Assembly: GCF_000769075.1 (NCBI RefSeq)
Contig: NZ_JRFC01000024.1
Location: 19,836 to 83,835, forward strand
Source: Porphyromonas sp. COT-290 OH3588
GTDB taxonomy: Bacteria; Bacteroidota; Bacteroidia; Bacteroidales; Porphyromonadaceae
Length of the DNA stretch: 64,000 bases
Direction of reading: 5' to 3'
In this document: in pieces, positions 1-10,800 of the stretch
Numbering within the stretch: the first letter of the stretch is position 1
How the letters are laid out: each line of letters opens with the position of its first letter
Made by a program: the position numbers and the translations under genes
The notes under the pieces: generated by a model
What the model was told of the DNA's origin: nothing
Seen by the model: only the letters and a program-made list of their open reading frames with translations
Database searches by the model: none

Positions 1-1384
1 CGAGCTCTGCTAGGCGCGAGGCGATGTCTGGCAGGACGAAGAATTGCGTATCGTCTGTACCACGAGTCAGCAGGTCAATACCCTTGTCCGTTAGCTCAAT
101 ACTATTATGCTTCTCATCAATCACGAAGTAGAGTTCATCCGTTACAATCGGCATATTGCGCATATTGTCCTGAATGTAGTACTCCTCGGTCTTGAGCATA
201 CCAGCCTTGATGCCGGGTTCGCTCAAGTACTTGATGAGAGCCTTATTCTTTGGTAAGCCCTTGAAGGTGCGGAAGAGTAATAGGAAGCCTTCCTCCTGCT
301 CTTTCTTGTCTTCGCTGGCAATTTTCTTCTTGGCATCAATAAGGAGTTGCTGGGCTAGCTTGCGCTGTGCATCTACTACCTGCTCTACGTTGGGGAGGAA
401 CTGCTCGAAAAGCTGATCATCACCACGAGCCACAGGACCAGAGATAATGAGCGGCGTACGGGCATCATCGATCAAGACGGAGTCCACCTCATCGACGATG
501 GCGTAGTTATGCTTGCGCTGTACCAGATCCTCTGGGCTAGTCGCCATGTTGTCACGCAGATAGTCGAAGCCAAATTCGTTATTAGTACCGAAAGTGATGT
601 CGGCGTTATATGCAGCACGACGCTCTGGTGTATTGGGACGATGCTTGTCAATGCAGTCTACAGTCAGACCGTGGAACATATACAGAGGTCCCATCCATTC
701 GCTATCTCGCTTGGAGAGGTAGTCGTTTACCGTCACTACATGTACTCCATTCCCCGTAAGGGCATTCAGGAATACTGGCAGTGTTGCCACAAGTGTCTTA
801 CCTTCCCCTGTAGCCATCTCGGCAATCTTACCCTTGTGCAGTACCGTACCTCCGATGAGCTGTACGTCGTAGTGCACCATATCCCAAGTGAGCTCGTTAC
901 CACCAGCGAGCCAATGATTCTGATAAATCGCTGTATCGCCCTCGATCCGAACAAAGTCTTTGCTCACAGCCAAAGCTCTATCTAGCTCTGTGGCACGTAC
1001 TCGTATCTCTGGGTTCTGAGCGAAGCGACGAGCAGTATCTTTGACGATGGCGAAAGCCTGTGGCATAATCTGGTCTAATGCCTCCTCCATTTTGTCGAGA
1101 ATGGCCTTCTCGATCTTGTCTACCTTGCGCCAAATGTCCTCACGCTCATCTAGGTCTTTACCCTCTACCGAGGCCTTTAGCTCCTCTACTTCCTTGCGCT
1201 CTTCAGCTACATAGTCCTGCACCTGCTGGCGTAGCTTGGCTGTGCGCTCACGGATCTCGTCGTCGCTGAGGGCTTCGATCTCGCTGTACACAGCCTTTAC
1301 TTTCTCCACCCAAGGCTTGATTTCCTTGAGATCTCGCTGTGATTTATTGCCGAATAGCTTCGACAAAAACTCATTTAATCCCAT
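1..1384 (-). CDS. secA: Protein translocase ATPase SecA, 5' part (3' end outside window)
   Basis: SecA is the ATPase that drives unfolded preproteins through SecYEG. Translating the reverse strand from the ATG at 1384 gives an open frame to the window edge, starting [20 protein letters not shown]. Visible are the Walker A motif (MATGEGKTL), the VNDYLSKRD segment, the [15 protein letters not shown] segment, and the Walker B/DEAD-type region [15 protein letters not shown]. After ISGP comes a charged, Lys/Glu-rich stretch of the kind inserted in Bacteroidota SecA. The helical scaffold, wing and zinc-binding C-terminus lie outside the window. It follows the 1461-3020 gene by 76 bp on the same strand. 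Confidence 0.97.
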   Translation of the reverse strand, partial: MGLNEFLSKLFGNKSQRDLKEIKPWVEKVKAVYSEIEALSDDEIRERTAKLRQQVQDYVAEERKEVEELKASVEGKDLDEREDIWRKVDKIEKAILDKMEEALDQIMPQAFAIVKDTARRFAQNPEIRVRATELDRALAVSKDFVRIEGDTAIYQNHWLAGGNELTWDMVHYDVQLIGGTVLHKGKIAEMATGEGKTLVATLPVFLNALTGNGVHVVTVNDYLSKRDSEWMGPLYMFHGLTVDCIDKHRPNTPERRAAYNADITFGTNNEFGFDYLRDNMATSPEDLVQRKHNYAIVDEVDSVLIDDARTPLIISGPVARGDDQLFEQFLPNVEQVVDAQRKLAQQLLIDAKKKIASEDKKEQEEGFLLLFRTFKGLPKNKALIKYLSEPGIKAGMLKTEEYYIQDNMRNMPIVTDELYFVIDEKHNSIELTDKGIDLLTRGTDDTQFFVLPDIASRLAEL

Positions 1385-1460
1385 ATATTGTCTTGTTTTT
1401 ATTTACTTGATATGACATTCCCCTCGTGGGGCTTAATTGATGTGCTCCGATCTGAGCGTA

Positions 1461-3020
1461 TTAGATTGCTGCATTGGGCGGTCTAATCCTCAGCACCCAC
1501 GAGATAGCCCGAACAATGTCGGTAGCCTCCTGCACTGGGAAGTCAAACCGCTTGGGATCTACCCCCGCTCCCATGAGAACAAAAGGAGAAGCAATCGCCG
1601 TAGTCGTAGCACGTTGCAGGGACGGATGTTCGGCTATCTCCTCGAGATACCAGCCCGGAGTAAGGCTCCAATAGACATCCGCTAGATGTTTATGATGAAT
1701 GCTACGCCTGAGCGCTCGCTGCTGCCGATTGAGTGCATTGGAGGTTAGGATCTCATGTGCCGAAGTAGCTGAGCCAATCCCCTCGACCTGACGCAAGAAT
1801 AGCGCGACCTCTTCCTGTAGATTGCGCAGGGCAATCTTCTTAGCTTCTGCCAGCTTACCATTGAGATAGAGTCGCCCGTCTTGGACTTGCTCGATCCAAC
1901 TGCCCGCCCCATGTAGAGCGGAGATATACATATTAAGTAGGGCTGTGGCCCTCTTGATGCTAAGTTGTCTGGCTAATTTGGCGCCAATCTGCGGTTTGGG
2001 CACTTCATAGCTTGTATAGCCTGTGCCCGATAGGCTGATGAGGCAGTTCTTGAGCCCTATCTTTTCCTCTAGGGCTTGGAAAATCTGCTCTAGATTTCGA
2101 TCCAAACGCAGGTAGGTATCCGCATCTTCTACTTCTAGTTCTCCCGAGCCATGAGGGGCGGCGGAGTAGGATACAGAGAGCAGGCTAGGCGCCTTGCGAT
2201 ACTCGTAGCCGCCTTGTCTGATGAGCTGTAAGGCTAGAGTGGTAACCTCCTCGTTGGCGAGAGCACTGCGCTTGTATGCTGCAGCCTCGTGGCCCTGATA
2301 GTACTTGGTGAAGTTCTTATGCCAAGAGGAGTAGCCGACAGCCTGATCTGCGTAGGAGCGTAGAGGCGACCAACGCATGGTTCCCGAGATAAGACGTCGG
2401 TTGGGTCCATCGTCTGACTTATTGTAACGATCGAGATACTGAGGCATACTCGGGTAAAAGCTCGATGTAGACCAAGCTGCTACACGATCGTCTAGCCAGA
2501 AACAACCATCAGCCAGTACGCCCGCACCAGCCATTGCCTCCTCGGCATTGATGCCGACGCTATAGACAAGGGCAGAACCCGATGATGCTTCCTTGAGCCT
2601 ATCAGCTAGCGTATTAACTTGGATCGCACGAGGCGAGAGCCTCTCACGAGTGTAGACGCCGTGGACGGACTCGTCCCAAAGTGTCGGCTGAACTTTGTTT
2701 TTGCTACGCAGATAGACCGAACGCCCCTCCACTCCGTGCATCTCTGGGTAGGCGGAGGTATAGATTGATGTGGTCGCAGATGCGCCATCAATAGGCGTTA
2801 GAGGGAAGCGAACCGAGGGATAAACCTTGCCCTCTTGGAGCATGCGCTTGAAGCCTCCTTGGCTCATCATAGGCTCTAGCTCGGTCAAATAGTCCGAGCG
2901 AAGCTGATCTACAGTGATGCACACGACCATATGAGGCAACTGCTGAGCACTTGCCTGCATCTGTATGGCCACAAGGGCTACGAGCGATGAGAGTAGATAT
3001 CTGATATGTCGCTGTTCCAT
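1461..3020 (-). CDS. Alkaline-phosphatase-superfamily exported protein, probably catalytically degenerate
   Basis: 519 residues with an N-terminal signal peptide (cleavage near ASAQQ, about residue 26). The fold resembles type I phosphodiesterase/PafA-like phosphatases: VDQLRSDYL (D38) near the N-terminus, SIYTSAYPEMHG (about 85-96), and a VEDADTYLRLD helix. By comparison with PafA-type enzymes, the second Asp/His metal site should lie just before that helix and is replaced by SAAPHGSGE. The usual DHG metal motif is replaced by SLSGTGYTSYE. I cannot place a convincing Thr/Ser nucleophile. It may be a pseudoenzyme or act on an unusual substrate. The start codon directly abuts the stop codon of the Lnb-type gene, so the two are probably co-transcribed. 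Confidence 0.75.
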   Translation of the reverse strand: MEQRHIRYLLSSLVALVAIQMQASAQQLPHMVVCITVDQLRSDYLTELEPMMSQGGFKRMLQEGKVYPSVRFPLTPIDGASATTSIYTSAYPEMHGVEGRSVYLRSKNKVQPTLWDESVHGVYTRERLSPRAIQVNTLADRLKEASSGSALVYSVGINAEEAMAGAGVLADGCFWLDDRVAAWSTSSFYPSMPQYLDRYNKSDDGPNRRLISGTMRWSPLRSYADQAVGYSSWHKNFTKYYQGHEAAAYKRSALANEEVTTLALQLIRQGGYEYRKAPSLLSVSYSAAPHGSGELEVEDADTYLRLDRNLEQIFQALEEKIGLKNCLISLSGTGYTSYEVPKPQIGAKLARQLSIKRATALLNMYISALHGAGSWIEQVQDGRLYLNGKLAEAKKIALRNLQEEVALFLRQVEGIGSATSAHEILTSNALNRQQRALRRSIHHKHLADVYWSLTPGWYLEEIAEHPSLQRATTTAIASPFVLMGAGVDPKRFDFPVQEATDIVRAISWVLRIRPPNAAI

Positions 3021-4421
3021 TTATCGTAAGTAGCTCTCCTGCGGCTCTATCGCCGAACGCTTGGTCTGTGACAGAGAAAGCAACAGAAGCGAGAGCGAGA
3101 GCAGGTAGACTGCTACGTTGAATGTCTGTGGCAAACACCATGCCAAAGCCAGAAACATTGCTTGAGCCACAAAGTTAGCAAAATGATAGCGATATGCCCA
3201 ACGGGAGGATCTACCGAGAAGCATGAATGGGACAGCGAGGAGTAAGTGTAGAGGATGTAATACCCACAGATTGAAGTTGGGCCATACGTGCGGATGCTCC
3301 GAGAGTATGGCTATATAGAAGAGCAGACAACCTGCCAGACCACTTACGGCAAAGATAAGCATGATAAGCCAGCGACCTCCTCCCTTAATAAATATGTATA
3401 GCGAGAGCAGAGCCAAGAGGAGGAAGATTACTGTCGGGTGTATCAAGTAACTCTCCCATGGGCGAGACTCCAAGGGAGCCTGCTCTCCATGAGTATTCAC
3501 ATGAGCTATAATGCCTGCCTCCTGCTCGACGAGCGAGCGTCTAGACTCTACTACACCATCGCTCAGCCGTTCTTCATACTCTAGATACCAGCTCTTCTCT
3601 AGTGTTTCTTGCAATAGATGGGGCAGAAAAATACGCTCCGCATCGGCCATCACCTCATCTGTAGGCATTCCCAATGCTAAATCAGTCCCAAGGACCAACC
3701 ACGGGAACTCACCCTCCAACTCGTTGATTAGGTCACGCCACGAGAGGTTATACTTATTCACACCCACATCGACGCCTACGAGGGGGATATACGACCAAGG
3801 TTTGCGGGCATGTCCGTATGTATTCTGCTCAACCTCTGCCCCCGGGAGTTGCAGGCGATGTACCTTTCGGAGCATCTCTCCAGTTCCAGCTATGGGAGTT
3901 ATTCGGTCTGTGCGTCTAATTGCATCGGCGCAGATCTGCACCAGACGAGTAGCGCAGTTGTCGTAGAAAAAGTTGTAGCGATAAGTTCGGTTCTCGGGCT
4001 GGACATTCCACAGCAGGTAGCGCCAAGCGTTTGCTCGCACCTCCGAGGAGAGATTGAGTACCAACTCTGTGACCTGACTACCTCTACCCAAATACTCCTG
4101 CATATAGTCTTCGGTTCTCTGTGCCACGACTATGTAGTCTGTTTGCCCCTTGATGAATCTAGGCAAGAAGTCGTCGGAGAAATCGAATATCCCGTAGTTG
4201 AAGGTTACATCAACCCCCTGCTCTGGGTCTTGCACACGATAGCCAGCATGCCCATAGAGTGTGTAGACCTCCAGAGGACTCGGGCTGGCGACCAAAATGC
4301 TCATCTGCGCCCGAGTACTAAGCGAATCGGGCAAACCATAGTAACCCTCGGCACGTAGCACAACGCCCGAGAGCATCAATCCTATAGCGAAGCATAGTAT
4401 CTTGATTTTGTCTAACATCAT
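3021..4421 (-). CDS. Lnb-type (DUF4105) lipoprotein N-acyltransferase homologue, membrane protein
   Basis: 466 residues. A signal sequence (about 1-24) precedes a periplasmic DUF4105/Lnb N-terminal domain with the papain-like pair of conserved residues: His58 in LYGHAG and Cys156 in FFYDNCATR. The C-terminal third holds about five hydrophobic segments (about residues 330-455), matching the membrane domain of the family. Lnb-type proteins acylate the N-terminus of lipoproteins in bacteria that lack Lnt; that role is family knowledge and is not shown here. The many lipoproteins in this window would be natural substrates. The first of two adjacent Met codons is taken as the start. It lies 54 bp after the VanW gene. 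Confidence 0.8.
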   Translation of the reverse strand: MMLDKIKILCFAIGLMLSGVVLRAEGYYGLPDSLSTRAQMSILVASPSPLEVYTLYGHAGYRVQDPEQGVDVTFNYGIFDFSDDFLPRFIKGQTDYIVVAQRTEDYMQEYLGRGSQVTELVLNLSSEVRANAWRYLLWNVQPENRTYRYNFFYDNCATRLVQICADAIRRTDRITPIAGTGEMLRKVHRLQLPGAEVEQNTYGHARKPWSYIPLVGVDVGVNKYNLSWRDLINELEGEFPWLVLGTDLALGMPTDEVMADAERIFLPHLLQETLEKSWYLEYEERLSDGVVESRRSLVEQEAGIIAHVNTHGEQAPLESRPWESYLIHPTVIFLLLALLSLYIFIKGGGRWLIMLIFAVSGLAGCLLFYIAILSEHPHVWPNFNLWVLHPLHLLLAVPFMLLGRSSRWAYRYHFANFVAQAMFLALAWCLPQTFNVAVYLLSLSLLLLSLSQTKRSAIEPQESYLR

Positions 4422-4475
4422 ATCTTGTCTTCTTTGGCTAAGTAGTGTTTTTAGCTTGGGGTTCTTCCATTAGGG

Positions 4476-5342
4476 TCATTGCTCTGTGGGCGGATAGAGG
4501 ACTGGGTTGTACATCATCACAGCATGGTTCTCTACGAGGGGGCGTTCCTCTACCCTACCGTCTGGGTAGGTGACGACCTGCACAATACTATTGTGTCGTG
4601 TATAGCCACCCCACGGCTGAGCGACCACACGATGCCGACGCTCCTCGATGCGGTACTTGGCCTCGGCTGGGGCGGAGGCTCTGATGCGACCGTTGAGATA
4701 CGTATCGTCTAGCCACAGCTCTAGGACGTAGGTATCCTCGGTTCTATTCTCCACCCGCAGATCAATGTAATTGTACGAGAGTGTGGCCCCTGCACCAAAA
4801 GGAATGCTTCGGTTAGTGTCTGGGAAGACATCGAAGCTATGCCGATGCCGCTCTGTGATAGCTAGCGGCGTATGTGCAAATAGCCAAAAGAGCAAATTGC
4901 CTAGCTGGCACAACCCTCCTCCGATACCCTTATCTACCCGACCTTGGTTAAGCACCAAGCCCTCCAGATAGCCTTTGCGTGCCGAGGGGCGACCTACATT
5001 GCGCCACACCGAGAAAACTTCTCCGGGAGCGATGACTAAACCATTGAGCTCTGCAATCGCTAGCCGCAAGTTGGTGCGCTTATTCTCCTGCAAGTACATA
5101 TCCACATCTTTGAGCGGACGCAAAATGATGGATCGATGCTCCTTGAGTGTATAGAGGCAACGAGGCAACGCACGTCGCTTAGCCCATTTGGTCGAGCCGA
5201 ACAAATCCCGCAGACTTCTCCTGATGATGTAGTACTCACGCCCCAAGTACCGACGGAGGCGCCCCCTGATGCGTAGTTGCTCAACGTAATCCATGAGAGG
5301 TGCTATATAATATAGATACGTGTCATACTTCTTAGAAAGCAT
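4476..5342 (-). CDS. VanW family protein
   Basis: The C-terminal half is a VanW domain: GEVFSVWRNVGRPSARKGY, then a Gly-rich GIGGGLCQLGNLLFW segment and ERHRHSFDVFPD. The molecular function of VanW is unknown; it is named from vancomycin-resistance clusters, but most homologues are not resistance genes. The frame is open to 5444, but that start would overlap the protease gene upstream by 77 bp. The internal ATG at 5342 (MLSKKYDTY) gives 288 residues and a 25-bp gap, so I prefer it. No signal peptide is evident. Confidence 0.85.
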   Translation of the reverse strand: MLSKKYDTYLYYIAPLMDYVEQLRIRGRLRRYLGREYYIIRRSLRDLFGSTKWAKRRALPRCLYTLKEHRSIILRPLKDVDMYLQENKRTNLRLAIAELNGLVIAPGEVFSVWRNVGRPSARKGYLEGLVLNQGRVDKGIGGGLCQLGNLLFWLFAHTPLAITERHRHSFDVFPDTNRSIPFGAGATLSYNYIDLRVENRTEDTYVLELWLDDTYLNGRIRASAPAEAKYRIEERRHRVVAQPWGGYTRHNSIVQVVTYPDGRVEERPLVENHAVMMYNPVLYPPTEQ

Positions 5343-5367
5343 CAAGGTGGGTGTAGACAGCGCCCTT

Positions 5368-6744
5368 CTAGTATGGTATTTTGAGCGTAGTACGGCCACG
5401 GGCCGTCTTGGCCTGCAAGACAAGAGGGCGAGGAAATCCGTCAAGACTCACTTGGTAATCTCCAGAGGCAAATTCTCTGGAGAATATCAGCTCCCCTTGT
5501 AGGGTATAGGCCGATAGCTCCCCCCTGCTAGACAGAGAGAGGGCAAGGTATCCCGAGGCAATCTGCATCACGGGGTCTACAGCTACCATATTGGTTGCCG
5601 TAGTGCTCGACGAGGATTGAGTTACCGTAATGGTAACAGCCTTGTAGTGGTCCGTCCCAGCGATCTTGATATGCCCGGTACGACTCTGAGCACTAGTATT
5701 AGCCTCGACAGCAACGACCAAAGGCACATCATCGAGAGAGTAACTAGGGGACACCACACGTAGCCAAGGGACATCACTACTGGGCTGAAAGAACTCGCTC
5801 GTTCGAATCAAAACACTCACAGTCTGCGCCTGTGCTCCTACCTCAATCTGCTCACGCTCGGCATAGTAGCGAGGCTCTAGGTAGTCGCCAAAGCTAGCGA
5901 CCTCGGCCAAACGCTCCTTGATCTTGCGAACACTATTCTCTCGCTCGGAGCCTAGCTGTACACCACGCCAAACACTTTTGGGGCTAGAGAATATGGGAGC
6001 TAGCTCGGTAATATCGCCCACGGCAGCCCCCATAACACTATAGTATGGTGGGTTACCAACTCCCACGGCGTAGGGGTGGTTCCCTGAGTCCTCTTGGATG
6101 CGCGAATGCTGACAGCCGAAGATATGTCCAATCTCGTGCGCAGCGGTGAGTGAGCTAAAAATACTCGTCACATGAATGCTGCTATATGCCGCCATACGAT
6201 TTGCCTCTGGCACTGCTTTGCCACTAAGCCCATCGTAAAAGGGGTTGCTACACACGGTCACCAGATCAGCCTTGTACTTGCGACGCATCTCTTGTACACT
6301 AGGGGAGCTCTGAATATTCAACCCTTGGTGAACACTGGGTATCTCCTCCTCTAGGAGCATAATATGAGCGAGTCTAAGCTCAGCATTGATGTCGGAATTG
6401 CGAAATACCTCATTGACAGAGGTGACGATCTTGGCAGCAAAAATCTCTGCCCCACCCTTATCACTCATGTAGAGCTGAGCCGAGCGATCGAAGACAACCA
6501 TATAGTCCAGCACCGTAGTCTTGGACTCATCTACCTCTGCGAGTGGAGATAAGTCTGCTGTGGTCACGATACTATGGGTAGATCCCTGCAAGCAGGTACC
6601 ACAGCGTATGGGTTCCAACTTTTGGCTTTGTAGGGTCACGGGTACAACCTGCTGAGCGCAGAGGCCTACCCCAGCAAATATGGCTAAACACAAATATGCG
6701 TATAGCTTGGTATTGATTAGATATTGACGAATCATTAATTGCAA
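5368..6744 (-). CDS. Secreted reprolysin-like zinc metalloprotease with probable T9SS C-terminal domain
   Basis: 458 residues. A signal peptide ends near GLCAQ (about 30). The catalytic zinc motif HEIGHIFGCQH lies at 203-213 and a candidate Met-turn YSVMG ends near 239, together indicating a metzincin of the reprolysin/M12B-like type. After the catalytic domain comes a BACON-like domain (about 305-375, ending in the VTITVTQSSS strand). The last 70 residues (GELSAYTLQGELIF to TLKIPY) resemble a type A T9SS sorting domain, so the protein is probably exported to the surface. It is the first gene of the minus-strand run, with a 1.1-kb upstream region shared with the divergent SusC gene. Substrate unknown. 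Confidence 0.85.
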   Translation of the reverse strand: MQLMIRQYLINTKLYAYLCLAIFAGVGLCAQQVVPVTLQSQKLEPIRCGTCLQGSTHSIVTTADLSPLAEVDESKTTVLDYMVVFDRSAQLYMSDKGGAEIFAAKIVTSVNEVFRNSDINAELRLAHIMLLEEEIPSVHQGLNIQSSPSVQEMRRKYKADLVTVCSNPFYDGLSGKAVPEANRMAAYSSIHVTSIFSSLTAAHEIGHIFGCQHSRIQEDSGNHPYAVGVGNPPYYSVMGAAVGDITELAPIFSSPKSVWRGVQLGSERENSVRKIKERLAEVASFGDYLEPRYYAEREQIEVGAQAQTVSVLIRTSEFFQPSSDVPWLRVVSPSYSLDDVPLVVAVEANTSAQSRTGHIKIAGTDHYKAVTITVTQSSSSTTATNMVAVDPVMQIASGYLALSLSSRGELSAYTLQGELIFSREFASGDYQVSLDGFPRPLVLQAKTARGRTTLKIPY

Positions 6745-7140
6745 TTACCTAATTAGTCGTTGCCAAAGATACAACAAACCCTATCAATGAAAATAGGTTA
6801 TCTCCACTGAAACACAGAGGGCCGTATTAAATACCGATCATCACAATCCTTCTAGCTACGCCATCGTTGTCAGTGCCGATAGCGATGTCTTGCTTAATCA
6901 CTCCTGAATCCTGACATTACCCTCAACGACGAACTCATCGCTCCGCCCAATCCGTCGCCTTTCGATTGGCTATTTTCGTCTTGTAGCAACGCAGTGAGCT
7001 GCGTTGAAATTTATCCACTCTTGTGCACTCGCTTCGCCCGAGGGGCGATGATGCTACAATCTATGGGGATCGACTTTGCACGTTTTTGGTTAAAGGGTGT
7101 AAACGGATTTGTACCCAATTGGACGAACCGAAGGCACATT
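6745..7140. other. Intergenic stretch, nothing recognised
   Basis: Non-coding region between the divergent protease and SusC genes. It contains a short inverted repeat (CAACGCAG, then CTGCGTTG, around 6988-7009) and no ORF with recognisable similarity in any frame. It should contain the promoter of the protease gene, but I could not pin one down. Confidence 0.5.
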
Positions 7141-7169
7141 TTGACGCAGCTATTCGCCTAGGATAGCAA

Positions 7170-7495
7170 ATTGATGGGAGCATTTTCTGAGATTGTAGGA
7201 CTAATCCAGCGCGGTGTGTCCACACATTTGGAGAGATTAATGGGAAGAAACTCCAAAATAATCGCCTTGCTTAGATGAAACTGCCCCAAAAACACCAACA
7301 CACATCTGATTATCAATCCAATACAAAAAGCCCGTTTTAAGCACCTCTTTTCATGCGTCTGGGAACTAAGTGCCAAAATGAGGCCAAACGCCGTACAGAG
7401 CCTCCTAGGAGGCAAATACGAGGTCTAGCATATCTTATCCAAAAGAGCCCTTATCTGCAAGGAAACATGATCAATCTTCGCCAAAGATGTAAACT
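7170..7495 (+). repeat. Dispersed intergenic repeat, copy 1
   Basis: The most diverged of four related copies. Shared blocks in order: GGACTAATCC (7198-7207), GGTGTGTCCAC, ATTAATGGGAAGAAA, CCCGTTTTAAGC, GGGAACTAAGTGCCAAAATG, AGAGCCTCCTAGGAGGCAAA and TACGAGGTCTAG. The 3' block seen in the other copies (TTCCCATCAA then TTGGTCTAAAAT) is poorly preserved here. The small ORF overlapping it on the reverse strand is not matched in the other copies and is taken as chance. Confidence 0.8.
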
Positions 7496-7667
7496 TTCAT
7501 AAAAGAAAATCCCACAAAAGATCTCAGGTAGAGTAAATCGAGAGCTAGGGTACCCCTTATAGTCCTCTCCCTACTACCCTCCCAATTTTTCTTTCATGAG
7601 GCATAGAAACGGTACAACCAACAAGTCACGACCCTGCACAATTAAGGAGCAGTAATTTATACAGATC

Positions 7668-7702
7668 TTGCTGTTTTTATCAAACGGAAGTATTTATATT
7701 TG
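7668..7702 (+). promoter_or_regulatory. Promoter for the SusC/SusD pair
   Basis: A TATATTTG element (7695-7702) fits the Bacteroidota -7 consensus TAnnTTTG. A TTG at 7668-7670 is a possible -33 element, although the 24-bp spacer is longer than usual. It predicts a leader of about 130 nt before the ATG at 7841. Confidence 0.55.
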
Positions 7703-7840
7703 CATTAATAGAATAAAAAACTGCGTCATTTAATAAAGACATGAGCGCAATCTTTGATAACTTAGAAAACAAAATATAAGAAGCACATACTACGAAGTCG
7801 TACATCATACATTAAGTTATCCATTTAATACGCAACATTT

Positions 7841-10800
7841 ATGGCAAAAAATCTTTACTGCTTAGGAATGGCACTACTACTGACGACCCCTTGGGCTCAG
7901 GCTAGAGTGACTATCCCAGCCTCAGAGCACATCACTTTGATGCAGCAAGCCGAGAGCGTATGCCAAGGCGTGGTGAAAGATGCCAAAGGCGAACCACTCA
8001 TCGGAGTCACAGTACTGGTCAAGGGAACCAATATCGGTGCTGTAACGGATCTGGACGGACAGTTCTCAATCCCCAAGGTTCAGCTCGGTAGCCAGCTAGA
8101 GTTCTCATCTATCGGGTATGTAACCCAGCAAGCGGTCTATCGAGGCCAAGCACTACAGATCGTCCTACTAGAGGATAATACACAGCTGGAGGAGCTAGTA
8201 GTCGTGGGGTATGGCGTGCAGAAGAAAGTCAATCTGACTGGAGCGGTATCCTCCGTCAAAGGCGGAGAGCTATCCCGTCGCCCTGTCACCAACGCCACCC
8301 AAAGTCTACAAGGGCTAGTCCCCGGGCTATTGGTCAGCAACAATCAGTCTGGGCGCCCCGGAGCATCGGCCTCCCTATCCCTGCGTGGTCAAGGCAACCT
8401 ATCTGGTAGCGCCAGCCCATACGTACTGGTAGACGGAGTAGAGATGAGTTTGGCGGAAGTAAACCCCAACGACATCGAAAACATCAGTGTACTCAAAGAT
8501 GCCGCAGCGAGTGCTATCTACGGCGCCCGTGCCGCCTATGGAGTAATCCTTGTCACCACAAAGAGAGGAGATGTAGGCAAGATGCGCATCAGCTATCAGG
8601 GCAACGTGGGCTGGTCTACACCGACGGTACTACCCAAAATGGTCAATTCGGTAGACTTCGCTCACTTCTGGAATGACGGTGCGACCAATGCAGGCGCACC
8701 TCGTAAGTATAGCCCAGAGCGTATAGCACTACTCGAGAAGTATATCAATGACCCCTCGAGTGTAGACCCTTGGGCCGACCTCCCCAAAAACCACAGCATG
8801 AACCCCGCCTATGAGAATACGGAGAAGGGGATCGGCAACGTAGACTACTTCAAGCTCCACTACAAGGACTTGGCTCTCAAACACAATCACACTCTCAGCC
8901 TAAGTGGAGGGAGCAAAGCTGCCCAGTACTACGTATCTGGAGGCTACTACAATGAGCAAGGGATCCTACGCTATGCCGATATGGCATTCAGCCGATACAA
9001 CTTCTCGGCCAGCCTCACCTCACAGCTCACCAAGTGGCTCAAGCTCAAGACCTCTACTAAATTCATGCATACGGACGACCGTTCCCCATTCGGCCCGGGC
9101 GGATTGAGCAATGGATTTTTCCACAGCCTCGCTCGTTTCTTCCCGACTATCTCCGAGATCGACCCCAATGGCCGATTCACAGAGCTCAGTATGGTGCCCT
9201 ATCTACAGAGCGGAACATACACTCATGGCAAAGACAACAACCTAAACCTCTCGGCAGGCATAGAGCTACAGCCGCTGAGGAACTGGTTCATCTTCCTCGA
9301 CTACACGCATAGGCTCTCTCTACACGAGTACGAAGCACTCAACAAGGCTCCACTCATCTACGGAGCAGACGGCAAGTCTGTTTCTCTAGGCGTACGCTCG
9401 GAGCTTGGTATAGCTCGTGACGGCAGATTTACTCGCCAGTTCGATCGACACAAATACTCGTCGTTCAATCTGTACAGCAACTACCTCTTCTCACTAGGCG
9501 AGAAGCACGACTTCACGGTAATGGGAGGCTTCCAGCAGGAGAGCAGCCACAGCAGCTACCTCGGCAGCTCTATCACTGGGCTATTCTCCCAGACCAACCC
9601 CAACGTAGGTATGGGTACTGGCGACAAAGTGCCCACCGATGTGCGCAATGGCTGGGCTACACGAGGCTTCTTCGGCCGCCTCAACTACAGCTACGACGGC
9701 CGCTATCTACTAGAGCTCAATGGGCGCTACGACGGATCTTCCCGCTTTGCCGAGAATAGCCGCTGGGGCTTCTTCCCCTCCGCCTCGCTCGGATGGAACA
9801 TACACAGGGAGCAATTTATGGAGTCGCTCTCTGGCACACTATCCAACTTCAAGCTCAGAGGTTCGTACGGTCTACTAGGCAACCAAGCTGGTGCCGCCCT
9901 ATACACCTTCGCCTCTACGATGGAGCTAAGTCGTGGGCTAGGGCAATACATCTTCCCCGACGGCAGACATAGCTACACCAATGCCCCTAGAGTCATCAGC
10001 CCAACCACCACGTGGGAGAAGGTAGAGAGCATCAACGTAGGGCTAGACTTCGGCCTATGGGGGAATAGCCTTACTGGGTCGATAGATCTCTTCCAGAGAG
10101 ATACGAGAGATATGCTTGGCCCGGGGCTACCCTTCCCCGACTACTTCGGGGCAGACGCTCCCCAAACCAACAACGCAAGTCTACGCAACAGAGGCTGGGA
10201 GCTATCGCTCGGCTATCAAGGACGGATTGGCAAAGACATCACGTATAAGGTCACGGGGATACTCTCGGACGCTACCTCTATCGTCACCAAATACGAGAAC
10301 CCAACCAAGAGCGACCCACAAGGATCGTGGTACGAGGGTAGATCTGTAGGCGAGATCTGGGGATATAGAGCCGACGGACTAATCCAAACAGCAGAAGAAG
10401 CCAAAGCCTACAATGACCAGCACGACCTCTCTTTCTTGAGCAAAAGACCTTGGACTCCGGGTGACGTCAAGTATAGAGATCTGAACGGTGACGGTCGCAT
10501 CAACAATGGCAAAAACAAAGTCGGCGACATGGGTGACCTCGATATCATCGGCGACACAACCCCTCGATACCAGTACTCGGTCAATGGTAGCATCAGCTAC
10601 AAAGGACTTAGCCTGAGCTTCATGCTACAAGGCGTAGGCAAGCGGGACTGGAACCCCGGTGGGGCAGCCTACTTCTGGGGATCTGGAGCATACGCACAGG
10701 TAACGGTATTCAAAGAGCATCTAGACTACTGGAGAGAGGACAACCCCGGGGCATATTACCCCAAACCCTATATCCACGGAGTGGGGGCGATCGGGTCGTT

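Noticed and set aside
509..985. 158-codon forward frame
   Set aside because: It is antisense to SecA, has no family features, and the SecA frame is unmistakable.
4476..5342. Vancomycin resistance gene
   Set aside because: VanW-domain proteins are widespread and no other van gene is nearby; the domain alone does not imply resistance.
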